From the NCBI GenBank assembly GCA_017983515.1, contig JAGOBF010000002.1, positions 124,001-188,000 of the forward strand: a DNA stretch of 64,000 nucleotides, given 5' to 3'. A model generated the notes under the pieces. The model worked only from the letters and a program-made list of their open reading frames with translations, searched no databases and had not been told where the DNA came from. Each line of letters starts with the position of its first letter. Position 1 is the stretch's first letter. This DNA is from Promineifilum sp. (lineage in GTDB: Bacteria > Chloroflexota > Anaerolineae > Promineifilales > Promineifilaceae). This document shows, piece by piece, positions 55,744 to 64,000 of the stretch. The position numbers and the translations under genes are program-made.

Positions 55744-57021
55744 TTACAAACTGCGACAGGCTCGCAGGAAGCGCTCGAAGACGCCGGCCAAATAGCGTCG
55801 CATCCCGATGGGGGGTGCGTCATGATAGCGTCCGGCCTCGGTCTCGCTGCGGCGGTTTGCTCGCTGCCACACGTAGCGATCGGGCATATCGCCGGCCCAG
55901 GTGGCGAAATATGGGAACCAGTTGAGCAGCACGTGGAGGCAGCGCGCGGCCGGCAGGGCAGCGCGAAAGGCCCGCGCCGATGAACGTCCGCTCAATTCAG
56001 CCGCGAGGGTGAGCAGATAGGTATCAATGATCGTTTCCTCGGCATGGGGGGCGACGTGGCGCAAACGCGGTTCGACTTGTTCCCAGCCGTCGCGCCGTTC
56101 CTGGAGGAGCGGGTAGCCTTCGATGAAGGCCATCAAATCGAGGATACCGGGGCCGGTCTGGGCTTCGCTCCAGTCGACGAGGAAGATGTTGCCCAACAGG
56201 TCGAGCCGCCAGTGACCCGGATGGGGCGCGCCGTGGAGCAACGTGGGCGGCAAGTCGAGCAGGGGGGCCAACATGGGCACGGGGTCATCCAAGAGGTCGG
56301 CCGCGGCTGCCAGATGGCTCTCGCCCAGGACGCCCGGCCAGCCGCCCAGATCGCGCATAACCACCAGGCCATTGGCCGCGCGCACGAAATAGGGAGCCAA
56401 ACGCCCGGCGCTGTGGATCGCGTGGCGCGAGAGGGCGGCCGCCGGGCCTTCCTCGAACAAGGTCGTCTCCGACTGGCGTAATTCCTGCCACGTATACGGG
56501 CCATCGTCGCGCCGTATAAAGTGGGGTATGAGCGATTCAGCCGGAGCGGAATCGTCGTCAGCCTCATGATTCCAGTGGGCGGCGTGGAACCGGGCCAACG
56601 TTTCCACAATTCCATCCACCTGGGCCGGGACCCAGGCCGCCGGCGGAAAATGATCAGATACATCGTTGAGGACGACCCAACTGTCGTCGCCGTCCAGATG
56701 GGCATATTGGCAGCGGGGGATGGCCGTCCCTGGCGGATCGCCATAGAGGCTATAGAAACAAGCTTCGACGGCGTTGGTCTGTTTGGCGATGAAGGTGATG
56801 GGGTCCGAACAGCCGGCCAGGGTAAGGATGTAGCGCCGCAGGTGATGGGGCCAATCGGTGACTGTGCGGCTGGGGAATGCCAATGTGGTATCGCACAACG
56901 CCTCGGACGTCACCGCCGTGACGATGGCGTCGTGGGTCTCCGGGTAGCGGGCCAACAGGGCCGACCATGCCGCGGGATCGCGCCGCCGGAGCTGAAAGAT
57001 ATCCACAGGCAAGGGTTCCAT
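55744..57021 (-). CDS. APH/choline-kinase-like protein lacking the catalytic Asp
   Basis: The 425-residue protein has the fold pattern of aminoglycoside phosphotransferase-like kinases: an ATP lobe with ITFIAKQTNAVEACFYSLY, then a helical lobe with RFHAAHWNHE. The catalytic segment, normally HGDxHxxN, reads LHGAPHPGHWRLD, so the catalytic Asp is Ala and the metal-binding Asn is lost. The next motif FLVDWSEAQTGPGILDLM keeps the DW-type metal Asp. I infer a pseudokinase or a reaction that does not need that base. A promoter (TTGCCG-17-TACAAT) ends 9 nt before the ATG. Confidence 0.78.
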   Translation of the reverse strand: MEPLPVDIFQLRRRDPAAWSALLARYPETHDAIVTAVTSEALCDTTLAFPSRTVTDWPHHLRRYILTLAGCSDPITFIAKQTNAVEACFYSLYGDPPGTAIPRCQYAHLDGDDSWVVLNDVSDHFPPAAWVPAQVDGIVETLARFHAAHWNHEADDDSAPAESLIPHFIRRDDGPYTWQELRQSETTLFEEGPAAALSRHAIHSAGRLAPYFVRAANGLVVMRDLGGWPGVLGESHLAAAADLLDDPVPMLAPLLDLPPTLLHGAPHPGHWRLDLLGNIFLVDWSEAQTGPGILDLMAFIEGYPLLQERRDGWEQVEPRLRHVAPHAEETIIDTYLLTLAAELSGRSSARAFRAALPAARCLHVLLNWFPYFATWAGDMPDRYVWQRANRRSETEAGRYHDAPPIGMRRYLAGVFERFLRACRSL

Positions 57022-57030
57022 AGCGGCGGA

Positions 57031-57059
57031 ATTGTAATGGGGAAAGAGTCCGGCGGCAA
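57031..57059 (-). promoter_or_regulatory. Promoter of the APH-like gene
   Basis: On the minus strand TTGCCG (57054-57059) and TACAAT (57031-57036) are separated by 17 nt. The -10 ends 9 nt before the ATG, so the leader would be absent or only a few bases. Confidence 0.55.
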
Positions 57060-57235
57060 ATAAGGATGCTTCTGTGGCGTCAGTTTCTTAACCGGCATCA
57101 TCCGCCAAGGAACGGGACAGGTCGGCGACCCTGGGTAATATACCAAACGAAAGCGCCTCAACTGCCCTGTCCCCGCTCCACTGTAGCCGCGATGAAATAG
57201 ATGTCCCCGCGATTCAAATAGATTAAAGTTGAAGT

Positions 57236-57598
57236 ATGATTTTAGCCATCCACCACGTTCAAATCACTATCGCTCCCGACGAAGAGGCGGCCGCCCGGCG
57301 CTTCTACTGTGAGGTGTTAGGCCTGCCGGAGATTGAAAAGCCCGACTCTCTCAAAGGTCGCGGCGGTTTCTGGGCGCGAGTCGGCGACCGGCAGCTCCAT
57401 GTCGGCGTCGAGACCGGCGTCGACCGGCTGCGCACCAAAGCCCATGTGGCCTATCAGGTCGATAACCTGGCGGCCTGGCGCGAACGTCTGGCCGCCGCCG
57501 GGGTGGCCGCACTGGAGAGTGTGCCCATTCCCGGCTACGAGCGCTTCGAGTGCCGCGACCCGTTCGGCAATCGCCAGGAGTTCATTCAACCGCTATGA
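57236..57598 (+). CDS. VOC-family (glyoxalase-like) protein
   Basis: The 120-residue product is a single vicinal-oxygen-chelate domain built from paired beta-alpha-beta-beta-beta units. It opens with AIHHVQITIAP and ends ERFECRDPFGNRQEFIQP, the typical C-terminal half with metal-ligand Glu. Members are dioxygenases, lyases or antibiotic-binding proteins; the substrate here is unknown. It overlaps the methyltransferase gene by ATGA, so the two are coexpressed. It is divergent from the APH-like gene. Confidence 0.88.
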   Translation: MILAIHHVQITIAPDEEAAARRFYCEVLGLPEIEKPDSLKGRGGFWARVGDRQLHVGVETGVDRLRTKAHVAYQVDNLAAWRERLAAAGVAALESVPIPGYERFECRDPFGNRQEFIQPL

Positions 57599-58353
57599 CC
57601 GATCCCGACCCCACCAAACGTTTCACCGACCGCGCCGACGATTACGCCCGCTACCGTCCCGGCTATCCGGCGGCCGTGCTGGAATGTCTGCGGGACGAAG
57701 GTGGCTTGTCTCCCCATGACGTCGTTGCCGACATCGGCTCCGGCACGGGTATCTTGACCGAGATGTTCCTGGCGAACGGCAACTTCGTCTACGCTGTGGA
57801 ACCCAACGAGGCTATGCGCCAGGCGGCCGAGGCCAGGCTTGCCGAGTATCCCAGCTTCGTCAGTGTCGCCGGCCGCGCCGAGGCCACTCTGCTGGCCGAT
57901 GACACCGCCGATTGGGTGGTCGCCGGGCAGGCGTTTCACTGGTTTGACGCGGCCGCCGCCCGGCAGGAGTTCGGCCGCATCTTGCGCCCCGACGGTTACG
58001 TGGCCCTGGTGTGGAATGCCCGCGCCCACGAGGGCGACGCGCTCATGGCAGACTACGAGCGCGTGCTGGGCGAATTCGGTTTGGGCTACACGACCGTTAC
58101 CCACCGCGCCCACGCCGGCGACCTGGCGATGCTGTTCGCCAACGGCCACGAGTCTCGGACCTTCAGCCACCATCGGACGCTTGATTTTGCAGCGTTGTGG
58201 GGAGGGTTTCTTTCCGCCTCTTATGCGCCACGATCTACCGATCTGCATTATGAGGCCATGCGCGCCGCGCTGGCGGCCGTCTTCAAGCGTTATGAGTCGC
58301 AGGGTCGCGTGACCTTCGTCTATGAAACTCAGCTGCACTTTGGGCGGCTATAA
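57595..58353 (+). CDS. Class I SAM-dependent methyltransferase
   Basis: The 252-residue product has SAM motif I VVADIGSGTGILTEMFL (about 40-56), the acidic motif II YAVEPNEAMRQ and the motif IV-like VVAGQAFHWF, as in the UbiE/Trans-aconitate-like small-molecule methyltransferases. The N-terminal FTDRADDYARYRPGYP is common in that subgroup. The frame is open to 57550, but translation almost surely starts at 57595, where ATG overlaps the VOC stop. The substrate is unknown. Confidence 0.9.
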   Translation: MTDPDPTKRFTDRADDYARYRPGYPAAVLECLRDEGGLSPHDVVADIGSGTGILTEMFLANGNFVYAVEPNEAMRQAAEARLAEYPSFVSVAGRAEATLLADDTADWVVAGQAFHWFDAAAARQEFGRILRPDGYVALVWNARAHEGDALMADYERVLGEFGLGYTTVTHRAHAGDLAMLFANGHESRTFSHHRTLDFAALWGGFLSASYAPRSTDLHYEAMRAALAAVFKRYESQGRVTFVYETQLHFGRL

Positions 58354-58384
58354 GCGGGTTTCCGGCACGCCGGCTCCTTGCCTA

Positions 58385-58414
58385 TTGACAGACGTGCCTC
58401 GATTAGATTATCAT
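58385..58414 (+). promoter_or_regulatory. Strong promoter of the exporter operon
   Basis: A perfect TTGACA (58385-58390), an 18-nt spacer and TATCAT (58409-58414) form a near-consensus promoter. The -10 lies inside the first of two palindromic operators, so a bound repressor would cover it. Confidence 0.75.
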
Positions 58415-58438
58415 CTAAGCAGTTAGACAATCATCTAA
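58403..58438. promoter_or_regulatory. Two tandem palindromic operators
   Basis: Two 16-nt units (58403-58418 and 58423-58438) of form TTAGAT/C-N4-ATCTAA stand 20 nt apart centre to centre, about two helix turns. The first is a perfect inverted repeat of its outer six bases; the second has one change. The first covers the -10 and the second covers the start site. The ArsR-like regulator at the end of the operon is the likely ligand. Confidence 0.75.
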
Positions 58439-58482
58439 TGCGAGCGCGGGCTAATCTGTTCAGGCAGAAAGGAGATCTAACG

Positions 58483-58704
58483 ATGTTACCAGTTGACATA
58501 CAGGCCGAGCTTATTCGCTCCTTTCAGGATGAAAAGCGTCAACAATATGAACAGATGCGGCAGCAGATGGTCGCGGCCGGTCTCAAACCAGGCCGATGGC
58601 GCTGGAGGGCAGGGGCGCTCCTGATTGCCGCCGGGCGAGGCCTGCAGCGCATGGCCGAGCCGGCCGTCGAGCCGGACGAGCGGCATCTGGGCTGGGAGAA
58701 GTAA
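58483..58704 (+). CDS. Small protein heading the exporter operon (73 aa)
   Basis: The ATG at 58483 has GGAG 8 nt upstream and lies just behind the operator-controlled promoter, so the gene is well supported. The frame is open to 58378, but that part includes the operators. The product has a charged amphipathic helix (about 8-30, ELIRSFQDEKRQQYEQMRQQ), then basic GRWRWRAGALLIAAGRGL and an acidic tail. It could associate with the membrane. I recognise no family. Confidence 0.75.
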   Translation: MLPVDIQAELIRSFQDEKRQQYEQMRQQMVAAGLKPGRWRWRAGALLIAAGRGLQRMAEPAVEPDERHLGWEK

Positions 58705-58710
58705 ATTTAA

Positions 58711-59343
58711 ATGAACAACGCTCCGATGGAACTGCGCACCCGGCAGGTCGGCCCGTGGTCAATGAACACCTACGCGCTCGTGTGCCCGCACACCGGGCAG
58801 AGTGTGCTCATCGATCCGGGCGACGACCCCGAAACGTTGATCGACATGCTAGCCGGGACTACGCCCATCGCCATCCTGCTCACCCATAGCCACGGCGACC
58901 ATATCGGCGCGCTGGACGAGATGCGCCGGCGGTTGGGCGTGCCGCTGGCGGCTTTCGACGGGCCGCACATCAACGGACTGATCTTCGACGAAGAGATCGG
59001 CCTGCGCGACGGGAGTCTGTTTCCGGTCGGCGAACATCGTCTGCGGGTGCAGTACACGCCGGGCCACATCGACGATCAGATTTGCTTCCTGGTTGAGGGC
59101 GATGTTACCGCCATCGTCGGCGACACACTGTTCGACGGCGGGCCGGGAAAGACCTGGTCGGCCGCGGATTTTCGCCGGACGCTGGACACATTGCGCCAGG
59201 TTTTGCAGTGGCCAGACGATACCATCTGCTATCCCGGCCATGGCCCACACTTCCGTCTGGGCGACCGGCGGGCACAAATCGAAGCTTTCACGGCCCGCGA
59301 TCACGGCGACTTCTTCGGCGACGCGACGTGGGACATGACCTGA
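58711..59343 (+). CDS. Metallo-beta-lactamase fold hydrolase
   Basis: The 210-residue product has the metal motif THSHGDHIGALDE, then YTPGHIDDQIC, VGDTLFDGGPG and CYPGHGPHF, as in glyoxalase II-like hydrolases. Two metal ions are expected. Its exact ester or thioester substrate is unknown. It starts 6 nt after the small protein and has GGAGAAG within the end of that gene. Its place in an exporter operon may mean detoxification of the exported or sensed compound. Confidence 0.9.
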   Translation: MNNAPMELRTRQVGPWSMNTYALVCPHTGQSVLIDPGDDPETLIDMLAGTTPIAILLTHSHGDHIGALDEMRRRLGVPLAAFDGPHINGLIFDEEIGLRDGSLFPVGEHRLRVQYTPGHIDDQICFLVEGDVTAIVGDTLFDGGPGKTWSAADFRRTLDTLRQVLQWPDDTICYPGHGPHFRLGDRRAQIEAFTARDHGDFFGDATWDMT

Positions 59344-59382
59344 CGATGATTCTAATTTATTTTGCCTGAAAGGAGAACGCCG

Positions 59383-60753
59383 TTGAACGACTCCCCACGC
59401 CTCTCCGGTATGCGCGGCTTCACGATCATCTGGTTCGGCCAGTTGGTGTCCTTTTTGGGCACCGGCATGACTAACTTCGCCCTGTCGTTCTACATCTTCG
59501 AAAAGACGGGGCAGGCGACAGCCCTGACCATTGCCATCTTCTGCTTTGTGGCCCCCAGCATCATTCTCAGCCCGCTGGCCGGGGCGCTGGTCGACCGCTG
59601 GAATCGCAAGGCGCTGATCATCGTCACTGACCTGTCGGCCGGCATCGTCACGCTGGCCTGGTTGTTTATTCTGATGACGAGCGGCGATCTGGAATTGTGG
59701 CAGATTTATCTGGGCAACATCATCACCGGCGCGTTCAATGCGTTCCAATTTCCGGCCTTCTCGGCTGCCGTGTCATTGATGATCCCCAAGGCGCAGTTCG
59801 GCCGCGCGGCGGGAATGCTCGACTTCGCCGGGGCGGCCTCCAACATCCTGGCCCCGGCCTTCGCTGGCGCATTATTGGGGCCGTTTGGCCTGGTTCCGAT
59901 CTTGCTGGTGGATGTGGTGACCTTTGTCACGGCCGTTCTGGCTGTGCTGGTTGTGCCCATTCCACAGCCCGCGCCGGAGGAAATTCCGGCCGGCAGTAAG
60001 CAGCCCAGCCTGTGGCAGGATTCGATATTTGGCTTCAAATACATTCGCGAGCGTCCCAGCTTGCTGGGCTTACAGTTCGCCTTCACGGCGCTGAATTTCA
60101 TCTCGGCCTTTGGAGGGATCATCGCCACGCCGATGATCCTGGCGCGGACGCTCAACAATGCCGGTTCGCTGGCGACGGTGCAGTCCATCGCCGCTTTCGG
60201 CGGCGTAGCCGGGGGGCTGATCATGAGCACGTGGGGCGGCCCCAGGCGCAAGGTGAAGGGGGTGCTGCTGGGCATGTCGGCCGAGAGTATGCTGGGGCCG
60301 GTGGTCCTCGGTCTGGCCCGTGGCGTGCTTGGTTGGGCGGCGGGCAGCTTCATGACCCAACTGTTTATCCCCATCATCAACGGCTCTAATCAGGCCATCT
60401 GGCAAGCGAAGGTGCCTCCGGCGGTGCAAGGGCGTGTCTTTGCCACCCGTCGGATGATTGCTCAGTTCAGCTTTCCGGTGGCCATTCTGATGGCCGGGCC
60501 GCTGGCCGACCGGGTTTTCGAGCCGGCTATGAGTGCCGGTGGGTGGGCGTCGTCGCTGTTCGGGCCGCTAGTCGGCACGGGGCCGGGCGCGGGCATGAGT
60601 CTGATGATCTTATTGAGCGGCCTGATCGGCGTTGCCATCGGTCTGGTCGGCTATTCGATTCCGGCGGTGCGTAACGTCGAGACCATCTTGCCCGATTTCG
60701 ACGCCGCGCCGCCGAGCGTGGTAACTGAGACTGAACCGGAATCAGTGGCATAG
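59383..60753 (+). CDS. MFS exporter, TTG start
   Basis: The 456-residue protein has twelve membrane helices and the loop motif GALVDRWNRKALI after helix 2, typical of the drug-exporter MFS_3 group (EntS-like). I set the start at TTG 59383, which has AAGGAG 7 nt upstream; the frame is open 21 nt further without a ribosome site. It probably exports a small molecule or drug sensed by the regulator downstream. The Ala/Gly-rich loop near residue 210 and a long polar C-terminal tail are ordinary. Confidence 0.88.
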   Translation: MNDSPRLSGMRGFTIIWFGQLVSFLGTGMTNFALSFYIFEKTGQATALTIAIFCFVAPSIILSPLAGALVDRWNRKALIIVTDLSAGIVTLAWLFILMTSGDLELWQIYLGNIITGAFNAFQFPAFSAAVSLMIPKAQFGRAAGMLDFAGAASNILAPAFAGALLGPFGLVPILLVDVVTFVTAVLAVLVVPIPQPAPEEIPAGSKQPSLWQDSIFGFKYIRERPSLLGLQFAFTALNFISAFGGIIATPMILARTLNNAGSLATVQSIAAFGGVAGGLIMSTWGGPRRKVKGVLLGMSAESMLGPVVLGLARGVLGWAAGSFMTQLFIPIINGSNQAIWQAKVPPAVQGRVFATRRMIAQFSFPVAILMAGPLADRVFEPAMSAGGWASSLFGPLVGTGPGAGMSLMILLSGLIGVAIGLVGYSIPAVRNVETILPDFDAAPPSVVTETEPESVA

Positions 60754-60768
60754 GGATAGGCGTTTGAA

Positions 60769-61836
60769 ATGAGTCCTTCACTTGATCAACGCGTCGAATG
60801 GGATATCGGCACAGCTTATGACTTCTTCATCAGCTTGTGGGCTTTGCATGAGCCGAAGCATCTGGGGCTACGAGGAGCGTGGGCGGCCGGGGTTCGCTCG
60901 CGGTTGCCGGGGCCAGAGCGCGATGTGCTGCAGCGGGTGACGCCGCTGGTGTGGCCGCTGGCCTGGGTCTACACCTTGCCTGCCCCCAAAGACGCGCCCA
61001 CGGCACTGGAAACTCTGCGTGCCCTGCACGGGCCGGAGCGCTTGCTGGCGCTGATGCCCAACGCGCCCGAACCCATCGTGAGCCTGTGGCGGGGCGTGGC
61101 CGAGCGCGGGGCCTGGAGCGAGGCGGAGCACAAGCAACTCGCCGATGAGATGGGAGGGGGCGATTGGAAAAGGCGATCGCCGGTCACGGTGCGCAAGGCG
61201 GCCGAGGATTTTCTGGACTTATGGATCGATCCCGTGAGCACGGCCGATTCCATCCTGTCGGCATATGAGTGCTATTACGAGGCCTTTTTCGCCGAGGAGG
61301 AGGCGCGCATTCGTCCGGCGCTGGAGGCGGCACTGACCGAAGCTCAGTCCCAGGCTCAGACCCTCGATCGGTGGGATGAATTGTTGGAGGAGCTTTCTCA
61401 GGGCGTGCGCGTGGCCAGGGATTGGGAGAACAAGACCCTCATCCTAGCCCCGTCCTATTGGGGGACGCCGCTGGCGCTCATGGCCGATCTGGGGCCAAAA
61501 AGTATGTTGTTCATGTTCGGCGCACGCCCGGCCGACGAATCATTGATTCCGGGTGATGTCGTGCCCGACGCGCTTTATCAGGCACTAAAGGCGCTAGCCG
61601 ATCCGACTCGACTGCGCATCCTGCGCTATCTGACCGACGAACCGCTGACGCCGGCCGAACTGGCGCGGCGATTGCGGCTGCGCGCGCCGACGGTTATCCA
61701 TCATTTGGACGCACTGCGGCTGGCGCGGCTGGTCATTGTGGCCCTGGACACAGAGGGCAAGCGCTACGCCGTGCGGCCGGAAGCGATCGATACGGCGTTC
61801 AAGCTGCTGAATCAGTTTGTCGGGCGGGAAGAGTAG
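60769..61836 (+). CDS. ArsR-like winged-helix regulator with long N-terminal domain
   Basis: The C-terminal part (about 262-350) is an ArsR-type winged helix: LADPTRLRILRYLTDEPLT, ELARRLRLRAPTVIHHLDAL and a wing ending GKRYAVRPEA. The N-terminal about 255 residues are helical with no motif that I recognise and probably sense a ligand. It closes the operon, 15 nt after the exporter. It is the natural candidate for binding the tandem operators at 58403-58438, making the operon autoregulated. ArsR proteins are usually about 100 residues, so the extra domain is notable. Confidence 0.85.
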   Translation: MSPSLDQRVEWDIGTAYDFFISLWALHEPKHLGLRGAWAAGVRSRLPGPERDVLQRVTPLVWPLAWVYTLPAPKDAPTALETLRALHGPERLLALMPNAPEPIVSLWRGVAERGAWSEAEHKQLADEMGGGDWKRRSPVTVRKAAEDFLDLWIDPVSTADSILSAYECYYEAFFAEEEARIRPALEAALTEAQSQAQTLDRWDELLEELSQGVRVARDWENKTLILAPSYWGTPLALMADLGPKSMLFMFGARPADESLIPGDVVPDALYQALKALADPTRLRILRYLTDEPLTPAELARRLRLRAPTVIHHLDALRLARLVIVALDTEGKRYAVRPEAIDTAFKLLNQFVGREE

Positions 61837-61851
61837 TCCGTTGATCAGGGG

Positions 61852-61887
61852 GGAGACACGGTTTCGCGAATGCGGCCCCGTGTCTCC
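61852..61887 (+). terminator. Hairpin at the end of the exporter operon
   Basis: GGAGACACGG and CCGTGTCTCC form a perfect 10-bp stem with a 16-nt loop, 15 nt after the regulator stop. No long T tract follows. Confidence 0.55.
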
Positions 61888-62026
61888 GATTGCTCCTTCT
61901 CCCTGATACCACCTACATAACGAACGGCTAGCGTCGTTCGTCAATAGTTGCATAGTAAGGCAGGATGGCCCTTGTTTCAATAAACAGGGCGTGAATTAGC
62001 GCCATTACGTTGATACTGATGTCTTC

Positions 62027-62104
62027 GTTCCTAGCCAGGCGCTTTAGCGCCGCCGGCGGACAGGAGTCCGTGCCAAGACGCCGCTAAAGTCGCTGGCTAG
62101 GAAC
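62027..62104. repeat. Imperfect inverted repeat overlapping the end of avtA
   Basis: Two arms beginning GTTCCTAGCCAG pair over about 28 nt with mismatches around a central GC-rich hairpin. The right arm supplies the last Ser codon and TAG stop of the aminotransferase gene, so the element seems to have inserted there. It looks like a dispersed non-autonomous repeat (MITE or REP type), but only one copy is in the window. Confidence 0.6.
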
Positions 62105-63353
62105 CATAACAGGCGCGCACTTCCTCGGCGATGATGCGGATGCCGCGCTGCACCGCTTCGTCATCCCCGGCATAACTCAGGCGCAGACACTCATAGCGAT
62201 GGCGCCATTCCCCGGACAGGCCGGGGAAGAAGTAATGGCCGGGGACGACGAGGACGCCGCGCTCCTTTAGCCGCTCATACAAGTCGGCCGAGCTGATGGG
62301 CAGGCCGTCGAACCACAGCCACAGGAAGAACGCGCCCTCCGGGTCGTGGACGTAATAGTCCAGTCCGGCCATCTCCCGATGGACGGCGGCCAAGGCGCGT
62401 TCGGCCTTGGCCTGATAGTGGGGCCGGATGACCTGGCGGCTGAGGCGGATGACGTCACCGCTCTGCATCAGGTCGAAGGTCATGAACGCGCCGAAGTTGC
62501 CCGGCGCGAGGCTGAGGATGGCATTGGCTCCGGCGATGGCCGAGGCGATGGGTTCGGCGGCCACGACGATACCGGTGCGCGCCCCCGGCAAGCCGAGTTT
62601 GGACAGGCTGAAGGCGAAAACGATGTGATCGTCCCACACCGGCCGCACGTTCCGGTAGAGGATGCCGGGGAAGGGCAGGCCGTAGGCGTTGTCGATGATG
62701 AGCGGGATATCGGCTTGCTTCGCCAGATCGTGGAGGCAGTCGATCTCCCCGTCGGTCAGTACATTGCCGGTGGGGTTGGTGGGCCGCGAGACGCAGATAG
62801 CGCCGATGTCATCGGTGACGCGGAGAGCGTCGAAGTCGACACGGTACTTGAACAGGCGGCCGTCCAAATGCTCGATCTCCGGCCGGTAGGAGACGAAGAT
62901 GTCGTCGCTGAGGCCGGCATCGTTATAGCCGATGTACTCCGGCGTCAGCGGCAACAGTATCTTCCGGCGTGTGCCGTCGTCATATTCCCCGGCAAACATG
63001 TTGAACAGGTAGAAGAAGGCGGTCTGGCTGCCGTTGGTCAGGGCGACGTTGGCCTCGGTGACCGGCCAGCCGAATTCGCGTTGCAGCAGTTGAGCCACGG
63101 CGCGGCGGAATGGCCGGTCGCCGCCCGGAGCGGCGTAGTTGCCCACCAGCCGCTCGAAGTCGTCGCCCTGGCGCAGCAGGGTCTCCATGCGTTCGCGCAG
63201 ACAGGCTTCGACCTGGGGGATATGGCTGGGATTGCCGCCGCCCAGCATGATGGTATCGGCACCCCCCTCAGCCAGGGCATGGCCCAGATCGTCCATCAAT
63301 TGCAGGATGCCGCACTCGCGGGCGAACTTGTCGCCGAACTGTGAGAATTTCAT
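62097..63353 (-). CDS. avtA: Valine-pyruvate aminotransferase (AvtA type)
   Basis: The 418-residue PLP enzyme opens with [20 protein letters not shown] and has [21 protein letters not shown] and the PLP lysine in [13 protein letters not shown]. These match AvtA, which moves an amino group between valine and pyruvate; a related alanine or aromatic aminotransferase is the alternative. The start overlaps the stop of the upstream ornithine aminotransferase (ATGA at 63350-63353). Its final codons lie in an inverted repeat, so its C-terminus may have been changed by an insertion. Confidence 0.88.
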   Translation of the reverse strand: MKFSQFGDKFARECGILQLMDDLGHALAEGGADTIMLGGGNPSHIPQVEACLRERMETLLRQGDDFERLVGNYAAPGGDRPFRRAVAQLLQREFGWPVTEANVALTNGSQTAFFYLFNMFAGEYDDGTRRKILLPLTPEYIGYNDAGLSDDIFVSYRPEIEHLDGRLFKYRVDFDALRVTDDIGAICVSRPTNPTGNVLTDGEIDCLHDLAKQADIPLIIDNAYGLPFPGILYRNVRPVWDDHIVFAFSLSKLGLPGARTGIVVAAEPIASAIAGANAILSLAPGNFGAFMTFDLMQSGDVIRLSRQVIRPHYQAKAERALAAVHREMAGLDYYVHDPEGAFFLWLWFDGLPISSADLYERLKERGVLVVPGHYFFPGLSGEWRHRYECLRLSYAGDDEAVQRGIRIIAEEVRACYGS

Positions 63354-64000
63354 TTTTTGCCGTTGGAAAGGATCGGCCCGATGCGATCCATTGCCCAGTC
63401 GACCTGCTCTTTGGTAATGACCAGCGGCGGGGCGAAGCGCACGACGGTGTTATGAGTGTCCTTGCAGAGGATGCCCGCGTCGCGCAAGTCGTCGCAATAG
63501 GGGCGGGCCGAGACGTCTAGCTCGACGCCGATCAGCAGTCCCTTGCCACGTACTTCCACGATGTGGTCGCTTTCGAGGCGCTCCAGGCGGCCCTTAAAGT
63601 AGGCGCCGACTTCGCGCGAATGCTCCACCAACCCCTCGTCGATCAGCACGTCCAGCGCGGCGCGGCCCACGGCCGAGGCCAGCGGGTTGCCGCCGAATGT
63701 GCTGCCGTGGTCGCCAGGACGGAAGAGACCCAGCACCGACCGGTCGGCCAATACGGCCGAAACGGGATAGAAGCCGCCGCTAAGGGCTTTGCCGAGGGTC
63801 ACGACGTCTGGCCGCACGCCCTCGTGGTCGCAGGCCAGCAGCGCACCGGTGCGGCCGAGTCCGGTCTGAATCTCGTCGGCCATGAACAGAATGTTGTTGG
63901 CGGCGCAGATGTCGGCCACACGCTTCAGGTAGCCGGCGGGGGGCACGTTGACGCCGCCCTCGCCCTGGATGGGTTCGGCGAGGAAGGCGACGGTGTTGGG
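63350..64000 (-). CDS. rocD: Ornithine aminotransferase, partial
   Basis: The gene continues past the right edge; about 216 C-terminal codons are visible. The class III pattern includes [34 protein letters not shown] and the PLP lysine in [16 protein letters not shown], then STFGGNPLA. This fits ornithine-oxo-acid aminotransferase, which makes glutamate semialdehyde; an acetylornithine aminotransferase is the main alternative. It is coupled to avtA through ATGA. Confidence 0.87.
   Translation of the reverse strand, partial: PNTVAFLAEPIQGEGGVNVPPAGYLKRVADICAANNILFMADEIQTGLGRTGALLACDHEGVRPDVVTLGKALSGGFYPVSAVLADRSVLGLFRPGDHGSTFGGNPLASAVGRAALDVLIDEGLVEHSREVGAYFKGRLERLESDHIVEVRGKGLLIGVELDVSARPYCDDLRDAGILCKDTHNTVVRFAPPLVITKEQVDWAMDRIGPILSNGKK

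Noticed and set aside
57114..57173. GGGACAGG/CCTGTCCC inverted repeat between the APH-like and VOC genes
   Set aside because: Only 8 bp with a 44-nt loop; too weak to call a feature without comparison.
58849..59748. Minus-strand frame of 299 codons across the MBL and MFS genes
   Set aside because: It crosses two well-supported genes of the opposite strand.
61918..61942. CGAACG...CGTTCG near the end of the exporter operon as a LexA box
   Set aside because: The half-sites are too far apart for a LexA dimer and there is no promoter here.
62346..63344. Plus-strand frame of 332 codons opposite avtA
   Set aside because: Shadow of a clear aminotransferase; Gly/Val/Asp-rich with no motif.

Overview
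The window is about 64 kb of roughly 60% GC bacterial chromosome, densely coding on both strands, with no phage, insertion sequence or CRISPR array that I can see. The gene set (FG-GAP and STAND ATPase proteins, an HdrD/NarI-type membrane iron-sulfur oxidoreductase, TrmFO, three M42 peptidases, many signalling proteins with GAF/PAS domains, and a LexA operator of the CGAAC-N4-GTTCG type) suggests a Chloroflexota bacterium of the Anaerolineae kind. That assignment is an inference from gene content, not from a marker comparison.

Left part (1-11.5 kb): the end of an ABC exporter, a RelA/SpoT-type alarmone synthetase whose hydrolase residues look decayed, a stress-type YtxH protein, and a tightly overlapping run of sensor kinase, cysteine desulfurase, MnmA and a small membrane protein. 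Enolase, a ClpP-like protease with an Asn in place of the catalytic Asp, and a SixA-like phosphatase follow on the other strand.

11.5-18 kb is the most unusual block. A 1657-residue transmembrane protein combines an outer beta-propeller with an inner STAND-type ATPase, and lies directly downstream of a second STAND-type ATPase fused to an OmpR-like DNA-binding domain. I read them as a possible surface-sensing to transcription system.

18-35.6 kb is mostly housekeeping: a YprB-like nuclease, TrpB without TrpA, TrmFO, a MuiA-like protein, HflX (apparently starting at ACG), an M20 peptidase, an acyl-CoA dehydrogenase, two tandem membrane-anchored glycosidase-like proteins, an orphan ATP-grasp enzyme, and SucAB. 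35.6-38.1 kb holds lexA with a perfect SOS box inside its promoter. A second, near-perfect box lies upstream of an operon encoding a soluble, shortened FtsK-like ATPase and a 75-residue protein.

38-64 kb: gamma-glutamyltransferase, tRNA-Ser(GGA), a likely ETF:menaquinone oxidoreductase, a glycosidase/glycosyltransferase pair, LspA, an RluD-type pseudouridine synthase, three tandem M42 peptidases, a large sensor kinase, and an APH-like protein lacking its catalytic Asp. Then comes an operon (small protein, metallo-beta-lactamase fold enzyme, MFS exporter, ArsR-like regulator) behind a promoter carrying two tandem palindromic operators. The window ends with valine-pyruvate and ornithine aminotransferases.

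Across the window, at least eleven genes have a -10-like hexamer only 6-10 nt before the start codon and no Shine-Dalgarno sequence, which points to widespread leaderless transcription. Genes inside operons instead carry Shine-Dalgarno sites or overlap by ATGA.
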